NCBI GenBank assembly: GCA_958446835.1
Contig: CAUCXT010000037.1
Coordinates: 1-24,054 of the forward strand
Source of the DNA: an uncultured Eubacterium sp.
Lineage (GTDB): Bacteria; Bacillota; Clostridia; Lachnospirales; Lachnospiraceae
Direction: 5' to 3'
Length of the DNA: 24,054 bases
Shown here: positions 6,861 to 14,345 of the stretch, piece after piece
Layout of the letters: each line of letters begins with the position of its first letter
How positions within the stretch are numbered: position 1 is the stretch's first letter
Program-made: the position numbers and the translations under genes
The notes under the pieces: model-generated
What the model was told of the DNA's origin: nothing
The model's database searches: none
The model's input: the letters and a program-made list of their open reading frames with translations, nothing else

Positions 6861-7100
6861 CTAATTCCAAAGGTTGTCTGAATTAGTAGTAATTTTTGTC
6901 CATATATCGGTAATAAATGTCACTCCTCCTTTCTTAAGAGCCACTGCCAGTACAATAACAACAACAAGCACTATTACCTCCCCGATGACAGCACTGCCTT
7001 CCTGTCTAAGCTTCGGATTGTATATGATTCCAAGAGCTTCTGCCTCCTTTCTCATAAAAAAAGACTTGACCTTCGTTACCATGTTTCTGATACTTCTCAT
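6861..7100 (-). CDS. Flp-like major pilin candidate
   Basis: 79 residues, the size of a Flp/Fap prepilin. A hydrophilic, basic leader ends at Gly35 and is followed by SAVIGE and a strongly hydrophobic helix (VIVLVVVIVLAVAL), then a short tail. In Flp pilins the prepilin peptidase cuts after Gly and a Glu follows at +5; here the Glu is at +6 and the leader is longer than usual. AGGAGG lies a few bases before the ATG. It is encoded right after TadC and before two pseudopilins, as expected for the pilin of this machine. If correct it forms the pilus shaft; it could instead be another minor pilin. Confidence 0.65.
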   Translation of the reverse strand: MRSIRNMVTKVKSFFMRKEAEALGIIYNPKLRQEGSAVIGEVIVLVVVIVLAVALKKGGVTFITDIWTKITTNSDNLWN

Positions 7101-7115
7101 TTCTTTCCTCCTAAT

Positions 7116-7976
7116 TTATAATAGTAATTTTGCTGAATCCGCTATGCCCACAGCAAAGGCATAGCCAAGCACAGCCAGTCCTGCGACAGCAATTGCCGCC
7201 GTACATACAGCAATGAGGCGGTTGATTCGTGTTCTCTCATTGCTGTTATAGCTCTCCTGTAATTTCTGGAGACGTTTCTTAATATCGCTCAACAGTCCGG
7301 CAACCGAACCGGTTTCTGTGAGCTGCTTGACAAGGACAACCAGATTGTGGATGTTTTCATTGTCAAACTTTCCATCAAACATCTCCATAGACAGAACAGT
7401 ATCATTGGTCGAGACAATATCACCTGTCAGCTCCATAAGTGCCATCTTTAGCCGTGGATGCGTTGACACCCTGTAGGCGTCAACAAGAACCTGAGTGATA
7501 TGCTCTCCCGAATTTATCTGAAGAAGCATTACATCATAGATATTCATAATGCTTCCGAGCATTTTTTGGTTGTCTTCCCTGTTTCGCTGCTCTATTACTT
7601 TGTCCGGGATTATATAGCCCAGAAAAGCAAAGATTACTCCTATAAGTGGATTAAACATCATGCCGACTGCGAAACCGGCGGCAAGGGCAGCAATCTTATA
7701 TGACAGATACACTGTCGGCGTCACCTTGCCATGTGAGTAATATGTCACCCCCAGCCTGTTAAGCCTCTGCGCCTGGTAGTTATACGAAAATACATTGTGC
7801 CCGCTATTGCGCTGCATAGCATTTATGAGCTGCAGCCTTGCCCTTTGGTATGCACTTCTTACCGCCCCATACATATACATGTTGATAAATGCAAAGACCA
7901 GAACGCAGAACACAATGACAATTCCATTTATCAGATAACCGTAATTGCCGTGTATAAACTGATAAAAGCTATTCAT
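7116..7976 (-). CDS. tadC: TadC-like pilus assembly membrane platform protein (T2SSF domain)
   Basis: 286 residues. Membrane segments lie near 15-38, 95-135 and 255-280. The cytoplasmic stretch between the last two holds the T2SSF core, recognisable by LGSIMNIYDVMLLQINSGEH and LTETGSVAGLLSDI. TadB and TadC form the inner-membrane platform that the CpaF ATPase drives to extrude Flp pilins. The ATG has a strong GGAGGGG site and overlaps the end of tadB by 8 bases, as in nearly all tad operons. Confidence 0.85.
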   Translation of the reverse strand: MNSFYQFIHGNYGYLINGIVIVFCVLVFAFINMYMYGAVRSAYQRARLQLINAMQRNSGHNVFSYNYQAQRLNRLGVTYYSHGKVTPTVYLSYKIAALAAGFAVGMMFNPLIGVIFAFLGYIIPDKVIEQRNREDNQKMLGSIMNIYDVMLLQINSGEHITQVLVDAYRVSTHPRLKMALMELTGDIVSTNDTVLSMEMFDGKFDNENIHNLVVLVKQLTETGSVAGLLSDIKKRLQKLQESYNSNERTRINRLIAVCTAAIAVAGLAVLGYAFAVGIADSAKLLL

Positions 7977-8958
7977 TCCTTCCCCTCCTCTGTGACGTAA
8001 TAAATGCTATGTAAAACGAAATCATCAGGACAACTGCACACAGAACAAGAATAAATTTTCCCGGAATGGTTTCCCACATATCCGTAAAAAAGCCTTTGAC
8101 CTCAAAATCCAGCACTCCGACAAGCGCCATCAGAACACACGCTATGCCGCATATTATGATTACGGCAATTTCAAATCTTCCATCCCTGTATATTTTCTCA
8201 AGTTTTTTCTCATTTCCGGTTGCCTCATCAAGCTGATAACGGCATTCTGTTATAATGTCTTTATAATTGCAGCTATGCCTTGATGAGATTTCCAGATTTC
8301 TTATAAGCTTCTTAAAAAAAGGATGTTCTATGCTGTCCTCAAGCAGTCTTAATGCCTCTGAGCTGTTTCCTGTCTTTTTTGAGGCGGAAACTGCGGAATA
8401 TACCGCATCCTTGAGTGAACCTGTAAGAACCGGAATGCTCTTTTCAAGTATGCTTATTATGTCATCCGTTGTCCCTGCATAGGCGTCAATTGAATTAAGC
8501 AATGGCAGAAGTTCATCACCCACACTGTTGTAACGCGACTGGCGCCTGCTGTTAAAATACAGTTCAACAGCTAAAATCAGAACTGCGGCAGCCCCCGCGC
8601 CATACAGCATGTTTCCGCTCACAAGTGAAACCAAAATAAATATTGCCGTCAACAGCAGAACTGCCCCGACAAGATACAGTTCCGTTGTAATATAATGATG
8701 TTTTATCTGAATGCCACTGTATCTTAGGTTTTCGTCAATACGGCTCAACAGACCTTTTCGGTTATAGCTGCCATACATCTGCCGTATCATCTGTTCGGAT
8801 TTTTTCCTGTTTTCTCCGGAGGAATTTATCCTCTCATACATTGTTATAAGGCTGTTTTTCACTATCTTCCCGGTGGATATATATTTAAAAGCAGCAAAAA
8901 CCCCCAGTGCAGTTCCTACGAAAACAATGCACCGCAATGTCAATAAAATGATATTCAT
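7969..8958 (-). CDS. tadB: TadB-like pilus assembly membrane platform protein (T2SSF domain)
   Basis: 329 residues. There is an N-terminal membrane helix, a cytoplasmic segment, a hairpin of membrane helices at about 92-135, a T2SSF-like helical region with YAGTTDDIISILEKSIP and ALRLLEDSIEHPFFKKLI, and C-terminal helices ending in a basic tail. This is the TadB layout. It starts within four bases of the CpaF stop (ATGA overlap) and overlaps tadC, giving the usual cpaF-tadB-tadC order. It should pair with TadC as the membrane platform. Confidence 0.82.
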   Translation of the reverse strand: MNIILLTLRCIVFVGTALGVFAAFKYISTGKIVKNSLITMYERINSSGENRKKSEQMIRQMYGSYNRKGLLSRIDENLRYSGIQIKHHYITTELYLVGAVLLLTAIFILVSLVSGNMLYGAGAAAVLILAVELYFNSRRQSRYNSVGDELLPLLNSIDAYAGTTDDIISILEKSIPVLTGSLKDAVYSAVSASKKTGNSSEALRLLEDSIEHPFFKKLIRNLEISSRHSCNYKDIITECRYQLDEATGNEKKLEKIYRDGRFEIAVIIICGIACVLMALVGVLDFEVKGFFTDMWETIPGKFILVLCAVVLMISFYIAFITSQRRGRNE

Positions 8959-10178
8959 TGTGTAACCGCCTTTCCGTCCCTATATAGGTAGGTAAAATCA
9001 AGACATTTCTTTTCCGGATTCCAGCTGCATTCTGCCATCTCACACAGCTTATATTTTTTTATAAATATGACATTCTTAAGACTCTTTAACATATAAAGAA
9101 TCTCCTCATTGGTCATATCAGACACACGCCTTGTGTAATCGCAGAGTCTCATATACGCATCCTCCACAGACTCAGCATGAGTTGACGCATAACAGATGGC
9201 TCCTGTATGTGCTGCGGCCAGAAATTGTCTTGCCTCTGCACCCTTAATTTCTCCAAGGATAATCACATCTGCATCCATCGTCTGAGCCATGGTTACCATA
9301 TCGCCCAAAGAATAATTAATGTTGACTTCCCCGCGTCCCTCTATTATATGGTAGGCTCCGAAGTCGCGATCCCTCGCCGAAAACAGCTCTTCTGCTTCCT
9401 GTACACAGAAAATAGAAAACTGTTCAGGTATGTTTTCAATAGCCGCATTTATAAAAGTGGTTTTTCCGCTGCCGTTCTTACCACATATTAAGAAGCCCTC
9501 CCCGGCTTCCTGCTTCCGCTTAATAATCGCTGCCATCTCATCCGTAAGCATTCCTTCAGCTTTAAGTACATCCATCGTTTTCTTGTTCTTCGGATGTTTA
9601 CGCATGTGTATTGTGGTCATTCTGTTTGAAGCAAGCATTTTGGTAATCGCCGTAAATCTTAATATATACTTCTCATCAGACCAGTCTGTCCATTTCTGTG
9701 TACTGTTATTTACACTCAGGCTTATATGGTTTCGCAGGCTGCACCTCTCAACAAACCTCTCATAATCTTCCCTGTCACGAAATGTGATATCTGCTTTGTA
9801 ACGCTTTCCAAGCTTTTTAAAATATATTCGGTTGTAATCATAGATTTTGATGTCCGATATATCAGGATCGGCAATCAGTTTATCAATTATGTAATAGCCC
9901 CATATAAATGAGCTGAACCCTTTATAAATTCTGGCTATGCTCTCATCATCAGCCGTATACCGGTTCCTGATATATGCCTTTACTTCCTGAGCATATATCT
10001 CTTTATCAAGGTTTCCGCGCTCAACCATGTTGAGCCTTGCAATATTATTTCCGGATGTAAAATATCCAATGACCTTATCTGTTATCTCCTGCTCCGGAAG
10101 AGCATACTCTTTTTCCTTATTTGTTATCTCTGATTGCTTTTGTTCTTCCGCCTGTGAAAAAAACTTTGACATTTTCAC
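8955..10178 (-). CDS. cpaF: CpaF/TadA-type pilus assembly ATPase
   Basis: 407 residues. The GTG start at 10178 has AAGGAGG 10 bases upstream and overlaps the HD-GYP stop as GTGA. The protein is a VirB11/GspE-superfamily secretion ATPase: an N-terminal domain (about 80-195, with DPDISDIKIY and the conserved IHMRK stretch), Walker A GKNGSGKTT at 233-241, Walker B DADVIILGEIKG at 302-313 and a His box ASTHAESVEDAYMRL at 331-345. It hydrolyses ATP in the cytoplasm to power pilin assembly through TadB and TadC. Gram-positive conjugation systems normally lack a VirB11-class ATPase, so finding one in the same array as VirB4 and VirD4 is notable. Confidence 0.92.
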   Translation of the reverse strand: MKMSKFFSQAEEQKQSEITNKEKEYALPEQEITDKVIGYFTSGNNIARLNMVERGNLDKEIYAQEVKAYIRNRYTADDESIARIYKGFSSFIWGYYIIDKLIADPDISDIKIYDYNRIYFKKLGKRYKADITFRDREDYERFVERCSLRNHISLSVNNSTQKWTDWSDEKYILRFTAITKMLASNRMTTIHMRKHPKNKKTMDVLKAEGMLTDEMAAIIKRKQEAGEGFLICGKNGSGKTTFINAAIENIPEQFSIFCVQEAEELFSARDRDFGAYHIIEGRGEVNINYSLGDMVTMAQTMDADVIILGEIKGAEARQFLAAAHTGAICYASTHAESVEDAYMRLCDYTRRVSDMTNEEILYMLKSLKNVIFIKKYKLCEMAECSWNPEKKCLDFTYLYRDGKAVTQ

Positions 10179-10762
10179 TTAAGCAGTCCCTCCTTCATTA
10201 TGTAATTTTTCAAAATGCCCATATATCCGGTGTCATACCATCCTTCCATTAGTCTTAGTGCTTCCTCAGCTCTAATCGGATTATGATATGCCCTTGCCTG
10301 TGTCATTGCGTCAAATACATCGACCATAGTTACAATGCTTACCTCCCTTGATATATCATTGCCTGCAAGTCCATCCGGATAACCACAGCCATCCGGATGT
10401 TCATGATGATGAAGAATGATATCATTTATCAGCTCATCATGTATCTTCCCCTTAACAATGATATTACCGGCGCCCGGATGTTCCCTTACTTTTTCGTACT
10501 CCCACTCTTCCAACGGCTCAGGCTTGTTAAGGATTGACAAAGGAAGCATGATTTTTCCTATATCATGTAACGCTGCGCCTTGTGCTATTCTCACAACCTT
10601 GTCAAATTCATAGTAGTGTTCAGCTATTATCGCAGAATAAATGCTGGTGTGCATCATGTGTCTGAAGGTTCCCATATCATACGAATACATCTGAAATAAA
10701 TATTCAACTACAGTCTCATTCTTGAGAACATTAAACATCACTTTTTTGATATTTTCATTCAT
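10175..10762 (-). CDS. HD-GYP domain cyclic-di-GMP phosphodiesterase
   Basis: 195 residues from the ATG at 10762, supported by AGGAG; a longer reading to 10828 would overlap the previous gene and adds no domain. Nearly the whole protein is an HD-GYP domain. HDIGK is at 66-70, with His38 and His95 as further metal ligands, and HHHEHPDGCGYP spans 118-129, matching the HHE-x-x-DG-x-GYP signature. Such enzymes hydrolyse cyclic di-GMP in the cytoplasm. No receiver or sensor domain is attached. The gene lies 17 bases after the DUF5710-type gene and overlaps cpaF by four bases, so it is made together with the pilus ATPase and probably sets local c-di-GMP control over pilus or transfer activity (inference). 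Confidence 0.88.
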   Translation of the reverse strand: MNENIKKVMFNVLKNETVVEYLFQMYSYDMGTFRHMMHTSIYSAIIAEHYYEFDKVVRIAQGAALHDIGKIMLPLSILNKPEPLEEWEYEKVREHPGAGNIIVKGKIHDELINDIILHHHEHPDGCGYPDGLAGNDISREVSIVTMVDVFDAMTQARAYHNPIRAEEALRLMEGWYDTGYMGILKNYIMKEGLLK

Positions 10763-10779
10763 AGAGCTTAGTCTCCTGC

Positions 10780-12249
10780 TTATTGTAATGCTTCCGCCTG
10801 AAACTCCATGCGTTGCAGATTCACACATTCATCGCCTATGCGTTTTATATAAGTTCCGGCAAGCTCACTTATGCCATCCGGCAGCTTGTCTCCATCCATC
10901 TGTTTATATACTGCACTGATATCCTTAAGGCTCCATGACTTATTGGTCTCATAGTTGAGAAGCTTGATATTTTTAACCATATAACAGCTAAATTCATAAC
11001 CGCTCTTTTCAATATCATCCTTAATCAGCTTTGACCATACATCCTCATATAATTTGCTTTCTGATTTCAGCTCTTCGGGTGAAATCAGCTTATGTCCCTC
11101 CGGCACATTGCTTTCAGCCTGCTCACTTGTATCAAATCTTCTCGGTGACAGGCGGCATATCATACCGCTTATATCATGCACTCCGTAGATCGTATAATAT
11201 TTTCCGCCGGCATCCTCTTCGCTTGCTATTGCTGCATAGGGTGTCTTCTTAGGTATCTCATCCTCAGGATTTATTCTGTAGCCTTTTCCGGCATACAGGA
11301 TATCCTTACTCATTTCCCTGCCTTCTACCAGTACTGTTCTTACATTCGAGTCCGACAGCCATTTACCGGCATGCTCCGTCTCATCCGGTGTCTTATGCTC
11401 ATAAAATTCTGCCTTAGGTGCTATGCGCCCTCTGCCATTATCTTCATAAGTAATCCTCACATATCCATCATTCCTTGAAAGCATGTCATTGACGGTTTTA
11501 CCTGTTGAACCACATATAAGTGAAAGCTCCTGCGATGTATAATGCCGCTGTCTTGAATAATCGCGCTGCCTTGGCACCTCCGATATGTATGGCTGGAAGA
11601 ATTCTTTCTGTGACAGTTCATGTGGTATGTACCATTTCTTAATATACGAATTGAACCTTGCGCCTTCTGCTTTCAGGTTTTTAATCATCTGTGAATATTC
11701 CTCTTTATCAACATGGGGCAGCGTCAGATATACGTTAGAAATATCATATCTTTTGGCAATGTCAAATTTACGAAAATCAATATATTGTCCTTCTGTTTTA
11801 TTGAGCACCCCGATATTGACAGTGGTATATGCTATCTTGTCTGAAATCCTTGCTGCACTGTCAAGAACGGCATCTATACTGTCACCATAAACAACCTTGG
11901 TTCCAACCTCTTTATTATCTCCTGATATGAAGCCTTTATATGATTCAGTGTGTATATTTCCGGTACTTGGCGTATTCCCTTTGAATTCAACTCCCAGAAG
12001 CTCCAGGCATTTTTTTATTTCATCCCGCAAATGACCTGTATTCTTAATATCCGTATCTATAACCGTCTGGCCAATAACATTAAATCTGTCCTTTGCCGCT
12101 TCTATAGCCTTATCCTGTTCACGCAGATACTCTTTAAACTCTGCCTCTTTTGCAGCCCGCTGCTCAATCAGCTCCTCTCTTTCCTGATTGATGGAATACA
12201 TCTTCTTAATAAGCTCAAGACATTCATCTATCTGTTTTTCTTCTTCCAT
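10780..12249 (-). CDS. DUF5710-type domain protein of the transfer region, function unknown
   Basis: 489 residues, soluble. The first 60 residues are a highly charged coiled coil (EEEKQIDECLELIKKMY, then REELIEQRAAKEAEFKEYL). At about 170-215 there is a segment like DUF5710: VYLTLPHVDKEEYSQMIKNL, then GARFNSYIKKWYIP. That small domain recurs in relaxases, TraC-type primases and other DNA-processing proteins of mobile elements. The rest, to residue 489, is alpha/beta and I do not recognise it. It overlaps the CpaE-like gene by 22 bases and precedes the HD-GYP gene, so it belongs to the same array. A cytoplasmic adaptor or DNA-processing role is only a guess. Confidence 0.7.
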   Translation of the reverse strand: MEEEKQIDECLELIKKMYSINQEREELIEQRAAKEAEFKEYLREQDKAIEAAKDRFNVIGQTVIDTDIKNTGHLRDEIKKCLELLGVEFKGNTPSTGNIHTESYKGFISGDNKEVGTKVVYGDSIDAVLDSAARISDKIAYTTVNIGVLNKTEGQYIDFRKFDIAKRYDISNVYLTLPHVDKEEYSQMIKNLKAEGARFNSYIKKWYIPHELSQKEFFQPYISEVPRQRDYSRQRHYTSQELSLICGSTGKTVNDMLSRNDGYVRITYEDNGRGRIAPKAEFYEHKTPDETEHAGKWLSDSNVRTVLVEGREMSKDILYAGKGYRINPEDEIPKKTPYAAIASEEDAGGKYYTIYGVHDISGMICRLSPRRFDTSEQAESNVPEGHKLISPEELKSESKLYEDVWSKLIKDDIEKSGYEFSCYMVKNIKLLNYETNKSWSLKDISAVYKQMDGDKLPDGISELAGTYIKRIGDECVNLQRMEFQAEALQ

Positions 12250-13346
12250 ACACCAAATAACCCCCTCTTCTTTTTATCCGGCTGTTCGCTCTTGTCAAAA
12301 TAATCACCGCAGAGCTGTTCACACAGCCCATTCTCAACCGCTGTAAACGGATCTATTGTCACAGGGGCAAAGAATACATTCTTAAGCTCCGCCATTCCGC
12401 TCTTTATATCATCCCGGTACTTTTCATCTGTAAAGTTGAATAGAAAGTTATATCTTGTAAGGTTTTCATGGACTACTCTTGAAAAAATTGCATTAAGCGC
12501 ATCAAGCTCCCATGGTTTGCTCCCGGCAACTATTATTGGTACCTCACATTTATTAAATGTGATATCATCCATATCATCAAAGCTGCCAAAATCTATAACA
12601 AGAAAGTTATATGCCTTGGCCATTATTGAATTGACTTCCGCAGCCTGTACAGACGGATAATAATCTATTCCGTTAACAGAGAAATGAAGTGCATCCTCCG
12701 ATTCCTCATCATAGGATTCCTTTATGTCTGCAAAGACCGGGTGGGAGGACATCTCAAGCAGTGCAACCATATAGCCGCTGCGACGCAGCGTATTGGCAGT
12801 GACAATGGCATTATGAGTTGTCCCCACTCTTGCCTGGCTTCCGGCAAAGCCAATCATCACTCGATTGGCGTTTTGTTTCTGCTTAATACGAACCTGTTTT
12901 CCTTCCGGCTTATCATCCTGTGGCTTTAAGTATCTTAGTGCATCCCTGTACTGCTTACCTTCTGTTACACATCTGGTAAGCTCATCCTTAATCTCCACAA
13001 AATCGGTCGCAGTAATGATGTCATATATGCCCATCTGCACACACTTGATTAAAAGTTCGCTGCCTGTCCTAAGCTGCGTTGCAAGAATGATTATCCTCAT
13101 CTGCCCATACATAACCTTTACGGTCTCAAGGCTTGATATAATTTCGGTATCAAGATCAAGCACGCACGATAAATCAATAATCATTATGTCCACGCCGGAG
13201 AGATTATTAATCTGTTCCTTTATGTATTTATTGACATATATCTCCGATATGCTATCACCGCCGGCGATAATCTGTTCTGTCTCATGGAGCACTGATGTGA
13301 TTACTGCCTGATATGTCGGAGATGTAATATAGTAGACCATCTTCAC
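12228..13346 (-). CDS. CpaE/TadZ-like protein (receiver-like domain plus degenerate MinD-type ATPase)
   Basis: 372 residues. Residues 1-135 have an alpha/beta receiver-like fold with a DIMIIDLS strand, and residues 160-340 resemble a MinD/ParA-type ATPase. The P-loop reads GSQARVGTTHNA: both lysines of the deviant Walker A (KGGxGKT) are missing, so ATP hydrolysis may be lost. VIDFGSFD takes the place of the Walker B strand. This two-domain shape is that of CpaE/TadZ, the pole- or site-localising factor of Tad pili. The C-terminus is basic (KKKRGLFGVWKKK) and could touch the membrane. A GTG start at 13346 overlaps the preceding small gene; an ATG follows at 13340. Confidence 0.75.
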   Translation of the reverse strand: MKMVYYITSPTYQAVITSVLHETEQIIAGGDSISEIYVNKYIKEQINNLSGVDIMIIDLSCVLDLDTEIISSLETVKVMYGQMRIIILATQLRTGSELLIKCVQMGIYDIITATDFVEIKDELTRCVTEGKQYRDALRYLKPQDDKPEGKQVRIKQKQNANRVMIGFAGSQARVGTTHNAIVTANTLRRSGYMVALLEMSSHPVFADIKESYDEESEDALHFSVNGIDYYPSVQAAEVNSIMAKAYNFLVIDFGSFDDMDDITFNKCEVPIIVAGSKPWELDALNAIFSRVVHENLTRYNFLFNFTDEKYRDDIKSGMAELKNVFFAPVTIDPFTAVENGLCEQLCGDYFDKSEQPDKKKRGLFGVWKKKNR

Positions 13347-13447
13347 ATCCCACCCTTAAAAAAATATTGTATGATGAGGCTGACAATCGAAAGCGCCACA
13401 CACACCACTATTGTTATTACATTCTTGTTATGCTGTTTATTCTCCAT
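13343..13447 (-). CDS. 34-residue single-span membrane protein
   Basis: ATG at 13447 to TGA at 13343. The product has a polar start (MENKQHNKN), one hydrophobic helix (VITIVVCVALSIVSLIIQYFF) and a KGG tail. It overlaps the 302-residue gene upstream by 11 bases and the CpaE-like GTG downstream by four (GTGA), exactly filling what would otherwise be a 90-base gap in a gapless array. That packing is the main reason to believe it. No family is recognised; it may be a small subunit of the secretion channel or pilus base. Confidence 0.6.
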   Translation of the reverse strand: MENKQHNKNVITIVVCVALSIVSLIIQYFFKGGM

Positions 13448-14345
13448 CTGTGTTCTCCTCCGCGTCCTCCTTCTCAAACGCACTTAAATTCTCATCAATC
13501 CAGCCTGCCACCATTTCTGTTACATTGAGGTATCGTTCGGTGTATTCTGACAGCTCATCCTCAGATAACTGCCATTTAGTAAACATCACACCCGGAAGTT
13601 CTTTATATGATTTGAAGCTCATAGTTATATAGTAATCTTCACTGTTATCATCCGGCATTTCAGTGCAGGACGTCATGGCTGCAAGCATATCCTTTATATC
13701 ATCCTTTTTAGGTGTCTTAATGCCATCACCATCAAACATCCTTTTTATTACCAGCACATGATAATATGCAAGTACAGCACTTACCGGAAATTCATCCATT
13801 TTAATGATGACATTGACATGGCATACCTCACGCTGCTCTGTCTCCTGATTCTCTGATTCCTGTTCATCGGTTTCTGTCTCCGATTGGTCATCGCTTTCTT
13901 TATCATTCCCATTGTCTCCTGATGAGCTGCCGGGTTTCGCTGCTGGCTCATCAGGATCATATGTTGTCATTTCATCTGATTTTGGGTCATTGTCTTTGTT
14001 CCCTACAATTATCTGAAGCTTTTTTGTAACCTTTTGTGGTTCAGCCTTAATCTCTTCTGATGAATCCTGCTTTTTTTCCTTTGGAACATTCTCGGTGGTT
14101 GTATGTTCCTTTTCCACTTCCTTTTTCCTGTCATTCAGTTGTTTTTCATATTCGCTTATGTATTCTTCATACCAGGATGTAACCTTAATGACAGTATCTG
14201 ATGTTTTATAAGCTTCCACGTCAAAATCCTCTCCACTGTCCGGATCAAAAAAGCCATCCACCGATGAAGCAGCACCTATCACAGGAACCAGCAGTAAAAA
14301 AGGTGCCATTACAACAAGCACAATGGCAATCAGCGCTTTCTTCAC
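13437..14345 (-). CDS. Membrane-anchored extracytoplasmic protein of the transfer array
   Basis: 302 residues. A GTG start at 14345 overlaps the VirB4 TAG by one base. The N-terminus has a signal or anchor helix (ALIAIVLVVMAPFLLLVPVIGAA). Residues 60-185 are very acidic and low in complexity (Glu, Asp, Ser, Lys, with SETETDEQESENQETEQ), like a flexible wall-spanning linker. Residues 185-290 form a folded domain starting CHVNVIIKMDEFPVSAVLAY. Many Gram-positive systems encode a wall hydrolase just after virB4, but I see no CHAP, NlpC/P60 or lysozyme motif here. It may keep the position while having lost or replaced that function. Confidence 0.65.
   Translation of the reverse strand: MKKALIAIVLVVMAPFLLLVPVIGAASSVDGFFDPDSGEDFDVEAYKTSDTVIKVTSWYEEYISEYEKQLNDRKKEVEKEHTTTENVPKEKKQDSSEEIKAEPQKVTKKLQIIVGNKDNDPKSDEMTTYDPDEPAAKPGSSSGDNGNDKESDDQSETETDEQESENQETEQREVCHVNVIIKMDEFPVSAVLAYYHVLVIKRMFDGDGIKTPKKDDIKDMLAAMTSCTEMPDDNSEDYYITMSFKSYKELPGVMFTKWQLSEDELSEYTERYLNVTEMVAGWIDENLSAFEKEDAEENTDGE

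Noticed and set aside
9207..9911. Three plus-strand open frames of 61 to 111 codons
   Set aside because: All lie antisense to cpaF, whose Walker motifs are intact, and none has a start site or a domain.
12865..13311. A 148-codon plus-strand open frame
   Set aside because: It lies antisense to the CpaE-like gene, has no ribosome binding site and has no recognisable domain.
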